A DNA stretch of 49,276 nt from Brachionus plicatilis (Eukaryota > Rotifera > Eurotatoria > Ploima > Brachionidae): assembly GCA_010279815.1 (NCBI GenBank), contig QEOQ01000344.1, positions 837,413 to 886,688 of the forward strand, in the 5' to 3' direction. The notes below the pieces were generated by a model that ran no database searches, was not told the origin of the DNA, and saw nothing but the letters and a program-made list of their open reading frames with translations. Of this stretch, positions 18,453 to 28,799 are shown one piece after another; within the stretch, counting starts at the first letter, position 1, and each line of letters starts with the position of its first letter. The position numbers and the translations under genes were made by a program.

Positions 18453-21400
18453 TTGATGATGTTAAGTCAAATTTTCTACTCACTTTTATTCTTTCTCTTT
18501 ATTGTCCGGAGCTACCAGCTCGATGGTCTGTTTTCATCTGTGAAGTCTAGTCTTGTAACCAATATAACTACCTCAATTGGCAAAAATGTTGTACTCAATT
18601 GTAGCATGAACAGTGCGGATTACTTTAAAATCCGATCGCCCAAGTCCACAACAAGTTTTTTGCGGCTCAATCCCACTTGGCTAAAATCGGATGCATCCTA
18701 TGACCAAAGTGGTGTTTTCCAAAGCTACCAGACAGAAAAAATCATAGTCACCCGCAAAGGCATTGTTTTGGCAGCTTACCGAAACAAAATTAAACTTATT
18801 ATCAATTCGAACAGTGACCAGTTTATCACCATATCAGATGTTGACATTTCCGATGAGGGAAAATACATATGCAGGGAGTTTAGTACCCAAATGGACCATG
18901 TTTATTATGTTTATGTTCAATGTAATTGAGGAAAAATAAATTTTTTTAGATCATTTTTTTATTTTATTTTTTTATTTATTTTTTTAGCTCCGATAAAAGA
19001 ACTTAGTTTAAAATTTGAATCTGAGTCAAAATATTTTGGTGAGACTAGTGATACAGATTATGAGAGCAATAAGCTGAAGAACAAGTACGGCACCCCTAAT
19101 ATGGTCACAATTAGAGAAAATGACCAACTAGTGGTCAAGTGTTCGGTTGAAAGTTCCAAGCCAGCGGCAAACCTGAGCGTTTGGTTACTCAAAAATTCGA
19201 ATTTTCAGCAATATGAGACTTATAATAATGAGAATTATATCTACGATTCTCTTGATAACAAGCATTTGCCATCTTTTGATCATTATATAAACAAAAATGG
19301 TGATATGACGCTTAAGAGTAGCTTGAGAAGCAAGTATGCACCTACTCGGTATGATAATCATAAGTATATATCATGTATTGCCGAAAATCAAGCTATGAAT
19401 GAAAAATGGGAGACTCGCAAAGTTCTAAATGTGTTATGTAAGTTTGTTTTTTCGAAAAAAAATTGGCTTTATTTTAGCAGATATTTTTTTGATATTTAGA
19501 GTTATTTTTTTGGTTAAAGATACAAAAAAATCTCAATAATTTGATCAATTATTTTATCTTTTTTGTTCTTAAATTAATTCTTATTCTAAAAGTTTAAAAT
19601 AAATTATGAATTTAAGACAAAAAAAACAGAACCGAAATAAAAAAAAAGCTTAAAAATTGAACAAGAATAGAACATAACTCTTCTTTAAAAGAAAAAAAGC
19701 GACTAAATATTAAAAAAATAAAAGAAAAAAAATTTAAATTTTTAATTATTTGATTTATACATCATTAAATTATTTAACATACAAATTTTTACACTAACAA
19801 GTAAAATATTTTTTAATATTAGGACAAAAAACAAAACAAAAATTTTAAAAAAAGCTCAAAAATTGTACAAGAATGGAACTTGGCCCTTCTTTTTTGTTCA
19901 GAGAAAAAACAAGGTTAAAAAAAGCGACCAAATATTTAAAAAAAAATTTTAAATAGATTATTTGGTCATTAAAATGCTAAATATATATAAATTTTTTGTC
20001 TTAAAGTTCGAAATTGGTTCTGTAAATTACATCAATTGATAATTAAGCTTCTGCAAATACTCTGCAGTGTAATTTTCTAACTTTTTAAGGTTTATTTTTC
20101 AAAAGGTTTTAAAAGACTGAAAAAAGATGGTAAATTGAACTTAAAATTGATAAAATTTCCACACCTAATTTTGGCCTCTAATAAAAAAAAAGTTTTTTTT
20201 CCATTTTTTTTCTAAAATTCACAGTGCCATAATTTAAGGTCCCATGAGTAAATTTATGTATGATAAATTTTTTAATTTTTTTTTCGATCATGAATGTAAA
20301 TAAAAAAAATAAACAAATTGAAAAACTCGATTTAGCGGAAATTATTTTTTATTGAGAAATTTTTAATTAATTTAAGAAAAATAAATATATTTTTTTCATT
20401 CAAAAGATGGACCAAAATGTGACAGGAACCAAAAGTTGTTGTACCAGACTGGCATAAATCAATCGATTGAGCTTGAGTGTCACATGACAGAAGCCAACCC
20501 TCTATCGTTTGATTTTAGCTGGAATTTTATGAACACCAAAAATCCGGTGAAAGAACGAAGCCGAACAAATGGTTTAGTCAGCCGGATAAATTGGACACCA
20601 AAGTCCGAAGACGATTTTGGCGAAATAACATGCTTGGCCTCTAATGGCTTTGATTTAGGTGAATGCAGAATTCGAGTAGAACTTGGCGGTCCACCTAATC
20701 CTCCACACGAGTGCTACCACAAAGAAAACAACAAGACTATAATTATTGAATGCAAGCCTGGCTACCACCAGGGCGATCCAGATGTTTATTTTTATTTGCT
20801 TAAAAAAAAGCCCAATGGAGCTCTGGTGGAATATGCCCGCAAGCGAGACTCTTGTTCATTTTTAATCTCCAACTTTATCCTAGAAGAACACATGAATGAG
20901 TTTTATATCTATTCATCAAATAAATACGGAAATAATAAAGACAAACCGTCCAAAATGGTCATAGAAAATAAAGAATTTTTGGTCAAAAATTTGAAAAATC
21001 TCGAAAGATCTTCGATGCAAGTTGGATCACAAACCACTATTTACATTGGCCTAGCTGCTTTAGTTCTGGTGACTTCTTGCATGCTCTTTTGCTTGTTTTC
21101 CAAATGCAAGACTCAGCATTCATCCAAACCATACCGCAATTCCGATTATGCCTCAGGTCAAAATTACTCTAGTGATTACAAGTACAGCTCACATCAATCT
21201 AACTACAACTCGGATTATTTACAAAAAAAAGAAATTTTAAATGGTATTTTTTTTAACAATTAAAAAATAATAATCAACTTTTTTTTACTAATTAAAAATA
21301 TTAATTAATTTTATTTTAATAATTAAAAATATTTTTTTTTTCAGAAAAAGAACTGCACTCACCAACATTGAGTAATTCAAGTGAAAATGACGGAATATAT

Positions 21401-22182
21401 GATAACAAAAGCTATAAAAAAGCTTCGTATACAAAATTAGCCCTGAACAAGAGCTCAGTGCGATCCCCATCGCTAATAAATAGTAAAGCATTTTTGTTTA
21501 TTTAAAAAAATCTTTAAAATTTAAAAGATATTCAAGATTTGGACATGTCGCCTAAATCAAAACGCAAATCAACCGAAAAATTAAAAGGTTTTTAAATTTT
21601 TAATCATGCCTCAAACCAGTCTAGCTGATTAATTTATTGTTCTTTAGATATTTTTTACGCCTCAGATTCTTTTATTGTAGAAACAACTGAAACCGATAGT
21701 GAAAATTACATGGATCTAAACAAAAATCGTAAAAGTAATTTTAAAATAATTTAGTTGATTGATAGATTAGTTTGTTTTTGTTAGATGACTTGGATGATAA
21801 GCCACGGCGACAATCTAGACCCAGTTCAAATTCAAATACTCTAAGATCAAATCGAGGTTTTAGTATTGAAAAAGCCAACATTTGGTATGGTAATACCAAT
21901 TCTGTTGATTTACTCAACGAAGATATTTACACTGGAATATCAGTTGATAAACCGAATATTTTGTATGAAAATCAGCCTTATAAAATAAAAGATATGAACA
22001 GTTTTGGAGCTAAAAAATTAAATGGAGGCAAATATTCGAGAAAGAGCAGTGATACGTATGATAATTTGCCAAATCAAGAAATGGCCACGAACCGCAGATC
22101 TATGGAATTCGAAAAGACCAGACTCTTTGCTAATGAGAGTCTTGATGTTGATGATGATAAATTAGTCGGAATTCTTGTTTAA
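18453..22182 (+). CDS. Type I membrane immunoglobulin-superfamily protein, seven exons
   Basis: Exons are 18453-18921, 18988-19437, 20407-21243, 21345-21482, 21528-21587, 21648-21728 and 21785-22182. All junctions are GT/AG and keep the frame, giving 810 residues. A signal peptide (residues 1-22) is followed by three Ig-like domains with Cys pairs near 50/140 (the second in D-E-G-K-Y-I-C), 208/286 and 331/382. A membrane-proximal segment starting PPNPPHEC may be fibronectin-III-like. One membrane helix lies at about 517-538 (TTIYIGLAALVLVTSCMLF). The cytoplasmic tail of about 270 residues is rich in Tyr, Ser and Asn (DGIYDN, SDTYDNL, ILYENQPY), so phosphotyrosine signalling is plausible. The architecture fits a neuronal or developmental adhesion receptor; the exact family is not assigned. 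Short exons 4-6 could permit alternative tails. The ATGATG start follows a possible acceptor, so a 5' non-coding exon may lie upstream. Confidence 0.85.
19438..20406 (+). other. 969-nt intron of the Ig-protein gene
   Basis: Unusually long beside the other introns of this gene (45-101 nt). It runs from GTAAGT to CAAAAG and lies between the second and third Ig domains. It contains two loosely similar stretches (GGACAAAAAACAAAAC/GCTCAAAAATTG types near 19625 and 19820) but no open frame. Confidence 0.7.
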
Positions 22183-22234
22183 TTAATTATATTGTTTTAA
22201 TTTTACTTTTTTATTTTGTAAATAACTAAATGTT

Positions 22235-22240
22235 AATAAA
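22235..22240 (+). terminator. Polyadenylation signal of the Ig-protein gene
   Basis: AATAAA 53 nt downstream of the stop codon, in the expected position for 3' end formation. The hexamer is common in this composition. Confidence 0.45.
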
Positions 22241-23218
22241 ATATTTATTCTAAAATTTTCATCTTTTTGCGCAAAAGACATTTAATTAGTATTCCGAATT
22301 AAAAATTGTTCTATTTTTCAAAAATTATTATTATTATTATTATTATTAATGTTAGGAAAGCCTAAGACCTCTAAGAAATATTCTAAAGTCACAATACTTT
22401 TAGTACTTAGTGGCATATTTAATTTTTGGATCCTGCTCCCTTTGGAACATTAAGTACTTTATGTAATTATTTTTAAAGTGACAAAATAAACATATGTAAT
22501 GACGATTAAAATTGATACCCCAATTTTTTTTTTTTTCCCCAAATATTTAATAAAATTCCCCAATTAATAAGGCTTTTAAGATCGAAAATTTAATTAGCAA
22601 TTATTAAATAGGAATCTAATATTTTTAACTAATTGACACTCTTTATTAAAAAATGAAAACTAATTTAAGACCAAGATCCAATTTTTTTATCTTTGAACTC
22701 TTTTTAATTGATGTAAAAATTTTGAAATGAAAATAAAATAAAAAAATTTTGTAACGATGAAATTGCTACCTTATCATTTCCTCTTATTTTTCAGAACCTA
22801 TCAATACTTGAACATGTAAAACCAGTCATTACTTATTTAAATTTTTTTTAAAATCTAAAGGAGCATTAGTTCAAACATGTAATAATTAAATATTAATGAA
22901 AAGTTTTTCAAATGTCAAGTCCAGTAATTATTTGAAAAAATTTATTTTTTGTTTATAGTCATTTAAAATTAATTTGTTGTCAATTAAAAATAAAAGTGTT
23001 TTATTTTAATACAAAATTTAGCTGTTTGTCTTTAATTAATGTTCATTTTTTAATACTAAAAATTTGAAATTATTATTTTCAAAATATTATATTATTATAT
23101 ATTTATATTATATAATATATTAATCAGGATAATAAAAAAAATCCCCTAACTGATTAGTTGCTCTATAATATAATAGCCTGTAATTTTAATTTCCGTTTTT
23201 AAAAATAAGCTTATTATA
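22241..23218. other. No gene seen; short (TTA)n tract
   Basis: AT-rich spacer between convergent genes. A short ATT/TTA microsatellite lies near 22325-22350, and nothing else is recognised. Confidence 0.5.
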
Positions 23219-23547
23219 AAAGCTTTTAGAAGTTTCTTGATCAATAATCTCCTTGGTAGAGTTATTCAGGCAATTCTGAAATCGATTAATATAAAAATAA
23301 ATTCTTTGGCTACACTTGAAACCAATTGTATCTCTATTCTAAAATTATTATTCCTTGTACCATAATCTCATGAAAATTTTGTAAGTAGATGATGCCATTC
23401 TTCTTTATTTAAGTTTTTTACTTTTTTTAGTAGCTCATTTCTATAACTTCTTAATCTCTTGTGTTCAAATGATTTAAGAGTGAGTTTTAACAAACGATCA
23501 TAATATTTAATAGTATTTTTTTCGCTTTTCAAACATCTTCTGTTTTT
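23219..23547 (-). pseudogene. Degenerate reading frame of unknown origin
   Basis: One minus-strand frame runs for about 110 codons with only two stops. It is charged and helical: RRCLKSEKNTIKYYDRLLK, later FEHKRLRSYRNELLKKVK and NLNKEEWHHLLTKF, then a stop, then TRNNNFRIEIQLVSSVAKEF. Such content is unlike the surrounding random AT-rich sequence, so this is probably a decayed gene. No family is recognised. The 75-codon frame at 23839-24066 on the same strand may belong to the same relic. Confidence 0.35.
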
Positions 23548-23838
23548 AAATAATAAAAAAATATTTATTCTACAAGTCTATGATTTCTTTTAATTAATTT
23601 TTGAATTCATTTAAAAAAAAGGTATTTTATAATAAAATTAATTTTTGCTTTCATGAATTTTAACGATTAATTTGAAGTAGATTTTTTCATTAAAATTTTC
23701 AATAACAAATTTTCCTTTTATTGACAACTGCAATAAAAGGAAAGAGTTTATTTGGAATTCATATTTAGCTATCAGAGATTTTACAAAATTTCCTCTTTTT
23801 ATTTTATCTTAAGTAATAAATAAATAAACTATTAAAAG

Positions 23839-24066
23839 CTACGGACTATTTAAATATGCTTTTATTTTTCTAAGTCTTCCTTTAATTGAAATAATGTGCC
23901 AATGATTTAATATATTTTTTAGCATTTTAACACATTCGCTTATGTTTTTGTCAGATGATGAAGAATTGAGGTTCAGTTCTATAGAGTGTTCAATAAACTC
24001 AAAAAAGAAATTGCTTTTATTTTTATGATACTTCAAAATATAAATATGACAATAATAAGACTTCAA
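23839..24066 (-). pseudogene. Short open frame, possibly part of the same relic
   Basis: 75 codons with a coherent mixed composition (FFFEFIEHSIELNLNSSSSD, ISECVKMLKNILNHWHII). No domain is recognised, and no splice sites join it convincingly to 23219-23547. The frame ends in TAG. Confidence 0.25.
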
Positions 24067-24075
24067 TAAATTTTT

Positions 24076-24241
24076 TTAAGATAAAGTTTGAAACAATTTT
24101 GAAACAAATCGGACTTGCAAGAAAAATACAAGAAAAATATTTATTTTATTATCTATCAGGAAAAAATTTTATAATAAATAAATTCAGAGTTATTATTGAT
24201 AGAGTAAAAAATATTTTGAAAGATTTTGACAACTTAAATTA
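24076..24241 (+). other. Short plus-strand open frame, doubtful
   Basis: After TTTTTTTAAG, a possible acceptor, an open frame of about 54 codons reads KIKFETILKQIGLARKIQEK and ends DFDNLN-stop at 24241. It could be a relic exon. No partner exon or family was found. Confidence 0.2.
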
Positions 24242-25205
24242 GTTTTAATTCATCAAAAACTACAATAAATATATTTTGGAACATTTAATTATAAATTTTT
24301 AGTGACAGGCCACTATTTGAGATTAGAAAATTAAAATAAAGACATGTCTGTAAATATTAAAGATTGATTTTGAAAAATTTTAAAAATTTACATCCCACTA
24401 TTAAATTTATTTTGTTGTTTTTTTCTTCCTCAAGAAGATTCATAAAGACCAGTATAAAAAAAATTTTTGAATTTTAATTAAAATAACTTCTTTCAAAAAA
24501 AATTAAATTAGTCTTACAATTCATTTGATATTTCTTTAATAAAAACTTTTATTAATCATTACAAAAGAAAACAGAAACTTTTGACTATTTATCTAGCAGT
24601 AAAAATTATGTTTTGTATTTCAAATTGTCCGCAGCATATTGTTAAAAAATTTCTAATTAAAATATTTTTTCCAATAGTTGATTTTAACATTGGCTTAATT
24701 TATTTAATTTAAATAACTTAAATTATTAAATTGTATTTTAAAATTTTTTTTTTTAATTTTCTAGTGAGGAATGAAAAAAAATTTTTTAATAATAAGATTT
24801 CTCATTTAAAATTATAATCTGAACAGAAAAAAACTGTTCCTTTAACTTTGTTTTTACTCTAAAAAGTTTTTTACATCATTATTCTTAACAGGATCAAACT
24901 TGAACCTAAACCACTAAAATATTGAAAAATAATAGATTTTGCGAATCATTTTCTCTTAAAAAAAAACACAAGATTTTGAGAAGTAGATGAACGGAAGAGT
25001 TGAGGAAAGGAAGAGTCGAGGAAGAGTTGAAGAACAAAATGCGTGCAAGTTAGTTTTAATTTGTACTGTATTATTTTATTTAGCCCTGTTACTTTTTATA
25101 CTTTTTTAACTTTCTGTTTTTTTTCATATTTAAAATAAAGATTTTAATTAATTAATAGTTTAAATATAAATATTAATTTTAACTAATATTTCTCTAATCT
25201 ATAAC
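24242..25205. other. No gene seen
   Basis: AT-rich DNA. A short patch near 24985-25035 repeats GGAAGAG/GAGGAAGAGT and is the only local structure noticed. Confidence 0.45.
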
Positions 25206-25247
25206 ATCACCGGATTCCTAAACCAGGGCTCCGCCCCGGACCCCGAT
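25206..25247. repeat. Short GC-rich island, possible transposon end
   Basis: A run of about 40 bases including CAGGGCTCCGCCCCGGACCC stands out sharply from the flanking DNA. Such GC-rich termini occur on some transposable elements, but no inverted partner or target duplication was found. Confidence 0.35.
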
Positions 25248-26044
25248 TAATTTTTTATATAATTATCAGATTTGTTTAAAAATCCAAGTCCGTACTTTAA
25301 AAATTTGAATACTGAAGAAGAATTGTGAAGACATTTATGCAAAAATTGCAGGAAAATTCTGGCATATGGCAAATCTATTGCATTAAACAACCCAAGAGTA
25401 TATAAATTTTTTGATATGAAGCCTGATCTAGCCAATTTAAAAAAAAAGTCCGATCTTGGACTTGACTTGAGACTTGTGACTTTTAAACAACTCTGATAAT
25501 TATTAAAATACTGATAAAGTACAAAAAGCAACATGACAAAATAAATTAAATTTTAAAAAAAGTGCAAAAAGTTAAAAAAGGATAACGTTTTTTTAAAATT
25601 TAAATCTCAGTGTCTATCCATTATTAAATGTGAAAATAAACAAATTATTATAAGATCATGAGCGTTAATTATTTTCAATTTTTTGATCTCATGATACTTT
25701 ATTAAAATTAAAAAAAAAGCAAAATGGGATTATGATTATTATTATTATTTAGAGTATGGTTGTAACCGAATCTAAGGTACTGGGCTTATAGCTATTTATA
25801 CAGCAGAATCCCAGAGCAATTTCCAAGAATTTTTCTCAATTTTTTTTTGAAATTAAAATTATTTTCAGTTTTTTTATTTCATTAAAAAATTAACAAAAAA
25901 TAAAGAAATTAGCTTTTATGCATAAAAATATTTTTATTTAAAAAATTTGTACCAAAATTATAAATTGTTTTAATTTTTTGTTTTAATATCACATAGTGGA
26001 CTTTTTACAATTTAATCAATAAAAAAATCTATTTAGATAAAAAT
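25248..26044. other. No gene accepted
   Basis: Contains a 95-codon minus-strand frame (25247-25534) without recognisable domain or good splice context, and AT-rich 3' flank of the gene that ends at 26045. Confidence 0.4.
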
Positions 26045-28062
26045 TTAATTTTTTAATGCTTTAAAATTAAGGCCAAAATTGGGTCCTTTAGAGAGCACAT
26101 GCTGTTGTATGGTCTTCTTATAAATTGACGATTTAACCAAATTTAATTTTCTAGTCTGTTCTAGACGTTCTTTGTGCTGTTTTTGTCTAACTTCGGGCAA
26201 TTTTTCATAATTTTTTTTGGTCAAAATTCTGATCTCCTGACTGGACATGGCTCGTTTGCGCGGAATTTCAACCTTCGGCTTAGAATTTACCTGAAATTTT
26301 CTCTGTACTTCCTTTAGCTTTAAATTCATCTGAACTTGTTTTTGGTCATATTCGGCCTGAAGTTTACGCATCTGGGCTCTTTCTTCAATATTTCTAAGCC
26401 GTTTGTTCGACCGTTCTATGAGGTCCTTTTTAAAAATTAAGAACGCGTCTTGAAGGCTCATGCTGGAAAAACTATTATCGTTTTGTTTCAGTGCCGGTTC
26501 CGAATGAACTGTCTTCAATCTATTACTAAGATCACAAAAATATTCTCTCTTGGTACTAAAATTTGATCTTAACTGTTTATTGTCACTGGACACCTTGCGA
26601 ATTTGGTTCTCCTTTATTATCCTTATTCCCTCAGGCTGCTTATAAACACTGGCATCATTCAAATCAACAACTTCAACTTGGGATCTTTTCAAATTTAGAC
26701 TAAGTCTCATGCTATTCGAGTTACTCAACACCGAATCACATTCGGATATCAATGACCAATCTTCAATATTTTTGGAAAAAGTTGAACGCACCAATTCAGA
26801 TTTTCTGCGCTCTTTTTCCTCATATTTTTTCACAAATTTTTCCAATTTAGTGCTGTCAACAGAATCATCACCAAGGTCGGTTGAATGAAAATATGAATTG
26901 TCCATCAATGAAGTGTCATCAGCTGTATTTTCCATAATTAACTTCTTTAGTCTTTGGGCCTGTAGTCTTTCAATTTTTGCCAAAAGCTCAAGTTCTTTGT
27001 ACTTTTTTTCGTGTTTCTGGGCTTCGATCATAGTCTTGAATTTTTTTTGCTGAACCATGTCGAATTTTAGTTGACCAAGTGGTGATTTTTTGGATTCATC
27101 CAGAACTTTTTTTCGATTCCTAGCCTCAACAAAACTTGTCTGAGTTGATATTTCGCAGCTTTTTGATTCAGAGACATTTTCTTTTTCGCCCAATGTGGGA
27201 CTGGCGGAAATTTTCCAAGAAACTGGATTAATTTTGGGCTTTGGACTGTCTGATTTTTTAAGCAGTTCCAGCTTTTTTTGTCTCATTTCATCCAGTTTTA
27301 TATCAATTAATTTATAATAATTTAACTCAGAATCAAATGTAGACTGGCACACTGAGGCTTCGCAATTTTTCACACTCACTTGAGTTTGGTCATTTTCTGA
27401 TTCACAAGAAAGCTCAAGCAAAATTTCGCCAGTGTTGTCTTGACTTGGTTTTTGCGATTTTGCTGTCTCATGTTCACTGATGTCCAAAAATTCGAGTTTT
27501 TTTTGACAATTTATTTCCAAACTGCTCAAATTTATTGACTTGTTCAATGGTTTTGGAATCAAATTGGATATTTCCAGGCTGGCTAAATCACTCTAATTTT
27601 TTTGATTTTTTATTTAAAAAAATTAAAAAGTTTAGAATTTTTTTACTTTAGATGACTGAGGTACTAATTTTGAAGGGTTTAGTTTTTGATCGTAATTTGT
27701 CTGATCAATTTCGATTTTCTTCTTTTCAGTTTGAAAATCTTGGCTATCTTCTGGAATCTGTTCGATTTTTGAGGTGCTTAAATCAGGATTAGACGAGTTT
27801 GCTCTTTTGTTTTCAATGTCAGTGGTGTTAGAGATAAAGTTGCGGCAAAATTTTTTATTTGTCTGCCAGTAGAGAATCGACGGAGACGAGTATGGTATAA
27901 AGTGGTCAATTTGACTGTCTTCGAAGCTCACCAATTTCAACTAGAAATTCATAAATAAGTATCTTTTTTTGGATAATTTTTGGATATATTTACATGGTAA
28001 GATGATTCATTGATCGGGTTATTGTTAGTGTCCGAGGTATTATGGTCTTCGTTGCTAGTCAT
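26045..28062 (-). CDS. ALMS-motif centrosomal/basal-body protein, three exons
   Basis: Exons on the minus strand are 28062-27994, 27940-27647 and 27592-26045, joined by introns of 53 and 54 nt, giving 636 residues from ATG at 28062. The first two thirds are charged, low in recognisable folds, with a Lys/Glu-rich probable coiled coil around 290-345. The last ~137 residues match the ALMS motif of ALMS1, C10orf90 and CEP295: SLQDAFLIFKKDLIERSNKR at the start, then SSQEIRILTKKNYEKLPEVR and a basic helical tail with SIYKKTIQQHVL. Family members sit at centrosomes and the base of cilia. The protein is far shorter than vertebrate ALMS1 or CEP295, so orthology to either is not claimed. It is convergent with the Ig gene. 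Confidence 0.8.
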
Positions 28063-28285
28063 TTCAAATTTTTGCTCTAAGTATGATATGCTAAAAAATA
28101 AAGCTCATATTTTTTTGTAGTATTTATTTTTATCTTTGAAAATTTTCTTATCAGCTAGTGACAATAAAATTTTGAATTTTAAATTTTGAGTTTTTTTTAA
28201 TTATTTAAATTTTTGTTTGTATTATAATTTTAATTTTGTATTTTTTTTTTAGTATATAACATTGAACAAAGAGTTTGAATAGTAA

Positions 28286-28386
28286 GCCTCAATAGCGCAG
28301 TCGGTAGCGCGTCAGTCTCATAATCTGAATAATTAAAAATCTTTGGAGAAATCTGGAGGTCGTGAGTTCGATCCTCACTTGGGGCA
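28286..28386 (+). tRNA. tRNA-Met (CAT), elongator type, with 28-nt intron
   Basis: The acceptor stem pairs GCCTCAA with TTGGGGC, with discriminator A. The D arm contains TAGCGCAGTCGGTAGCGC and the T arm GTTCGATCC, which also supply the internal promoter boxes A and B. Anticodon CAT is at 28319-28321. A 28-nt intron (28323-28350) follows A37, the canonical nuclear tRNA intron site. The spliced product is 73 nt and matches animal elongator tRNA-Met, not initiator tRNA. Metazoan tRNA-Met genes usually lack introns. Confidence 0.95.
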
Positions 28387-28457
28387 AATTTTTTTAATTA
28401 CTTTTATTTAGTGATTAGAAAAAATTTCTTTAAAATTTGAAAAAATAATAAAAATTT

Positions 28458-28559
28458 TGCCCCAAGTGAGGATCGAACTCACGACCTCCAGATTACTCCA
28501 AAGATTGTTTAAATTTTCAGATTATGAGACTGACGCGCTACCGACTGCGCTATTGAGGC
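28458..28559 (-). tRNA. tRNA-Met (CAT), elongator type, with 29-nt intron
   Basis: Exonic sequence is identical to the gene at 28286-28386, on the opposite strand, with 3' ends facing across a 71-nt spacer. The intron (28522-28494) is 29 nt and differs in its middle, but shares AATCTTTGGAG near its 3' end with the other copy. The CAT anticodon is retained and all arms are intact, so both are probably functional RNA polymerase III genes. The inverted pair likely arose by local duplication. Confidence 0.95.
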
Positions 28560-28694
28560 TGTTATCATAGTCATTATTTAAAATCAAGCGCTTTTTTTTA
28601 GCGCTATAAAATATTCAAATTTTAATTTACTTTTTTTATTAAATTATCTTCTTATAATTGGAACTAAACGCTCAATTTAATTTAGAATCTTCTA

Positions 28695-28799
28695 ATTTTA
28701 TTTTCAATTTTATTTTCAATTTTATTTTCAATTTTATTTTCAATTTTATTTTCAATTTTATTTTCAATTTTATTTTCAATTTTATTTTCAATTTTATTT
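28695..28799 (+). repeat. 12-bp minisatellite, about nine units
   Basis: Nearly perfect tandem repetition of TTTTATTTTCAA over about 105 bp, just beyond the tRNA pair. It ends at a T-to-G change in the last unit. Confidence 0.9.
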
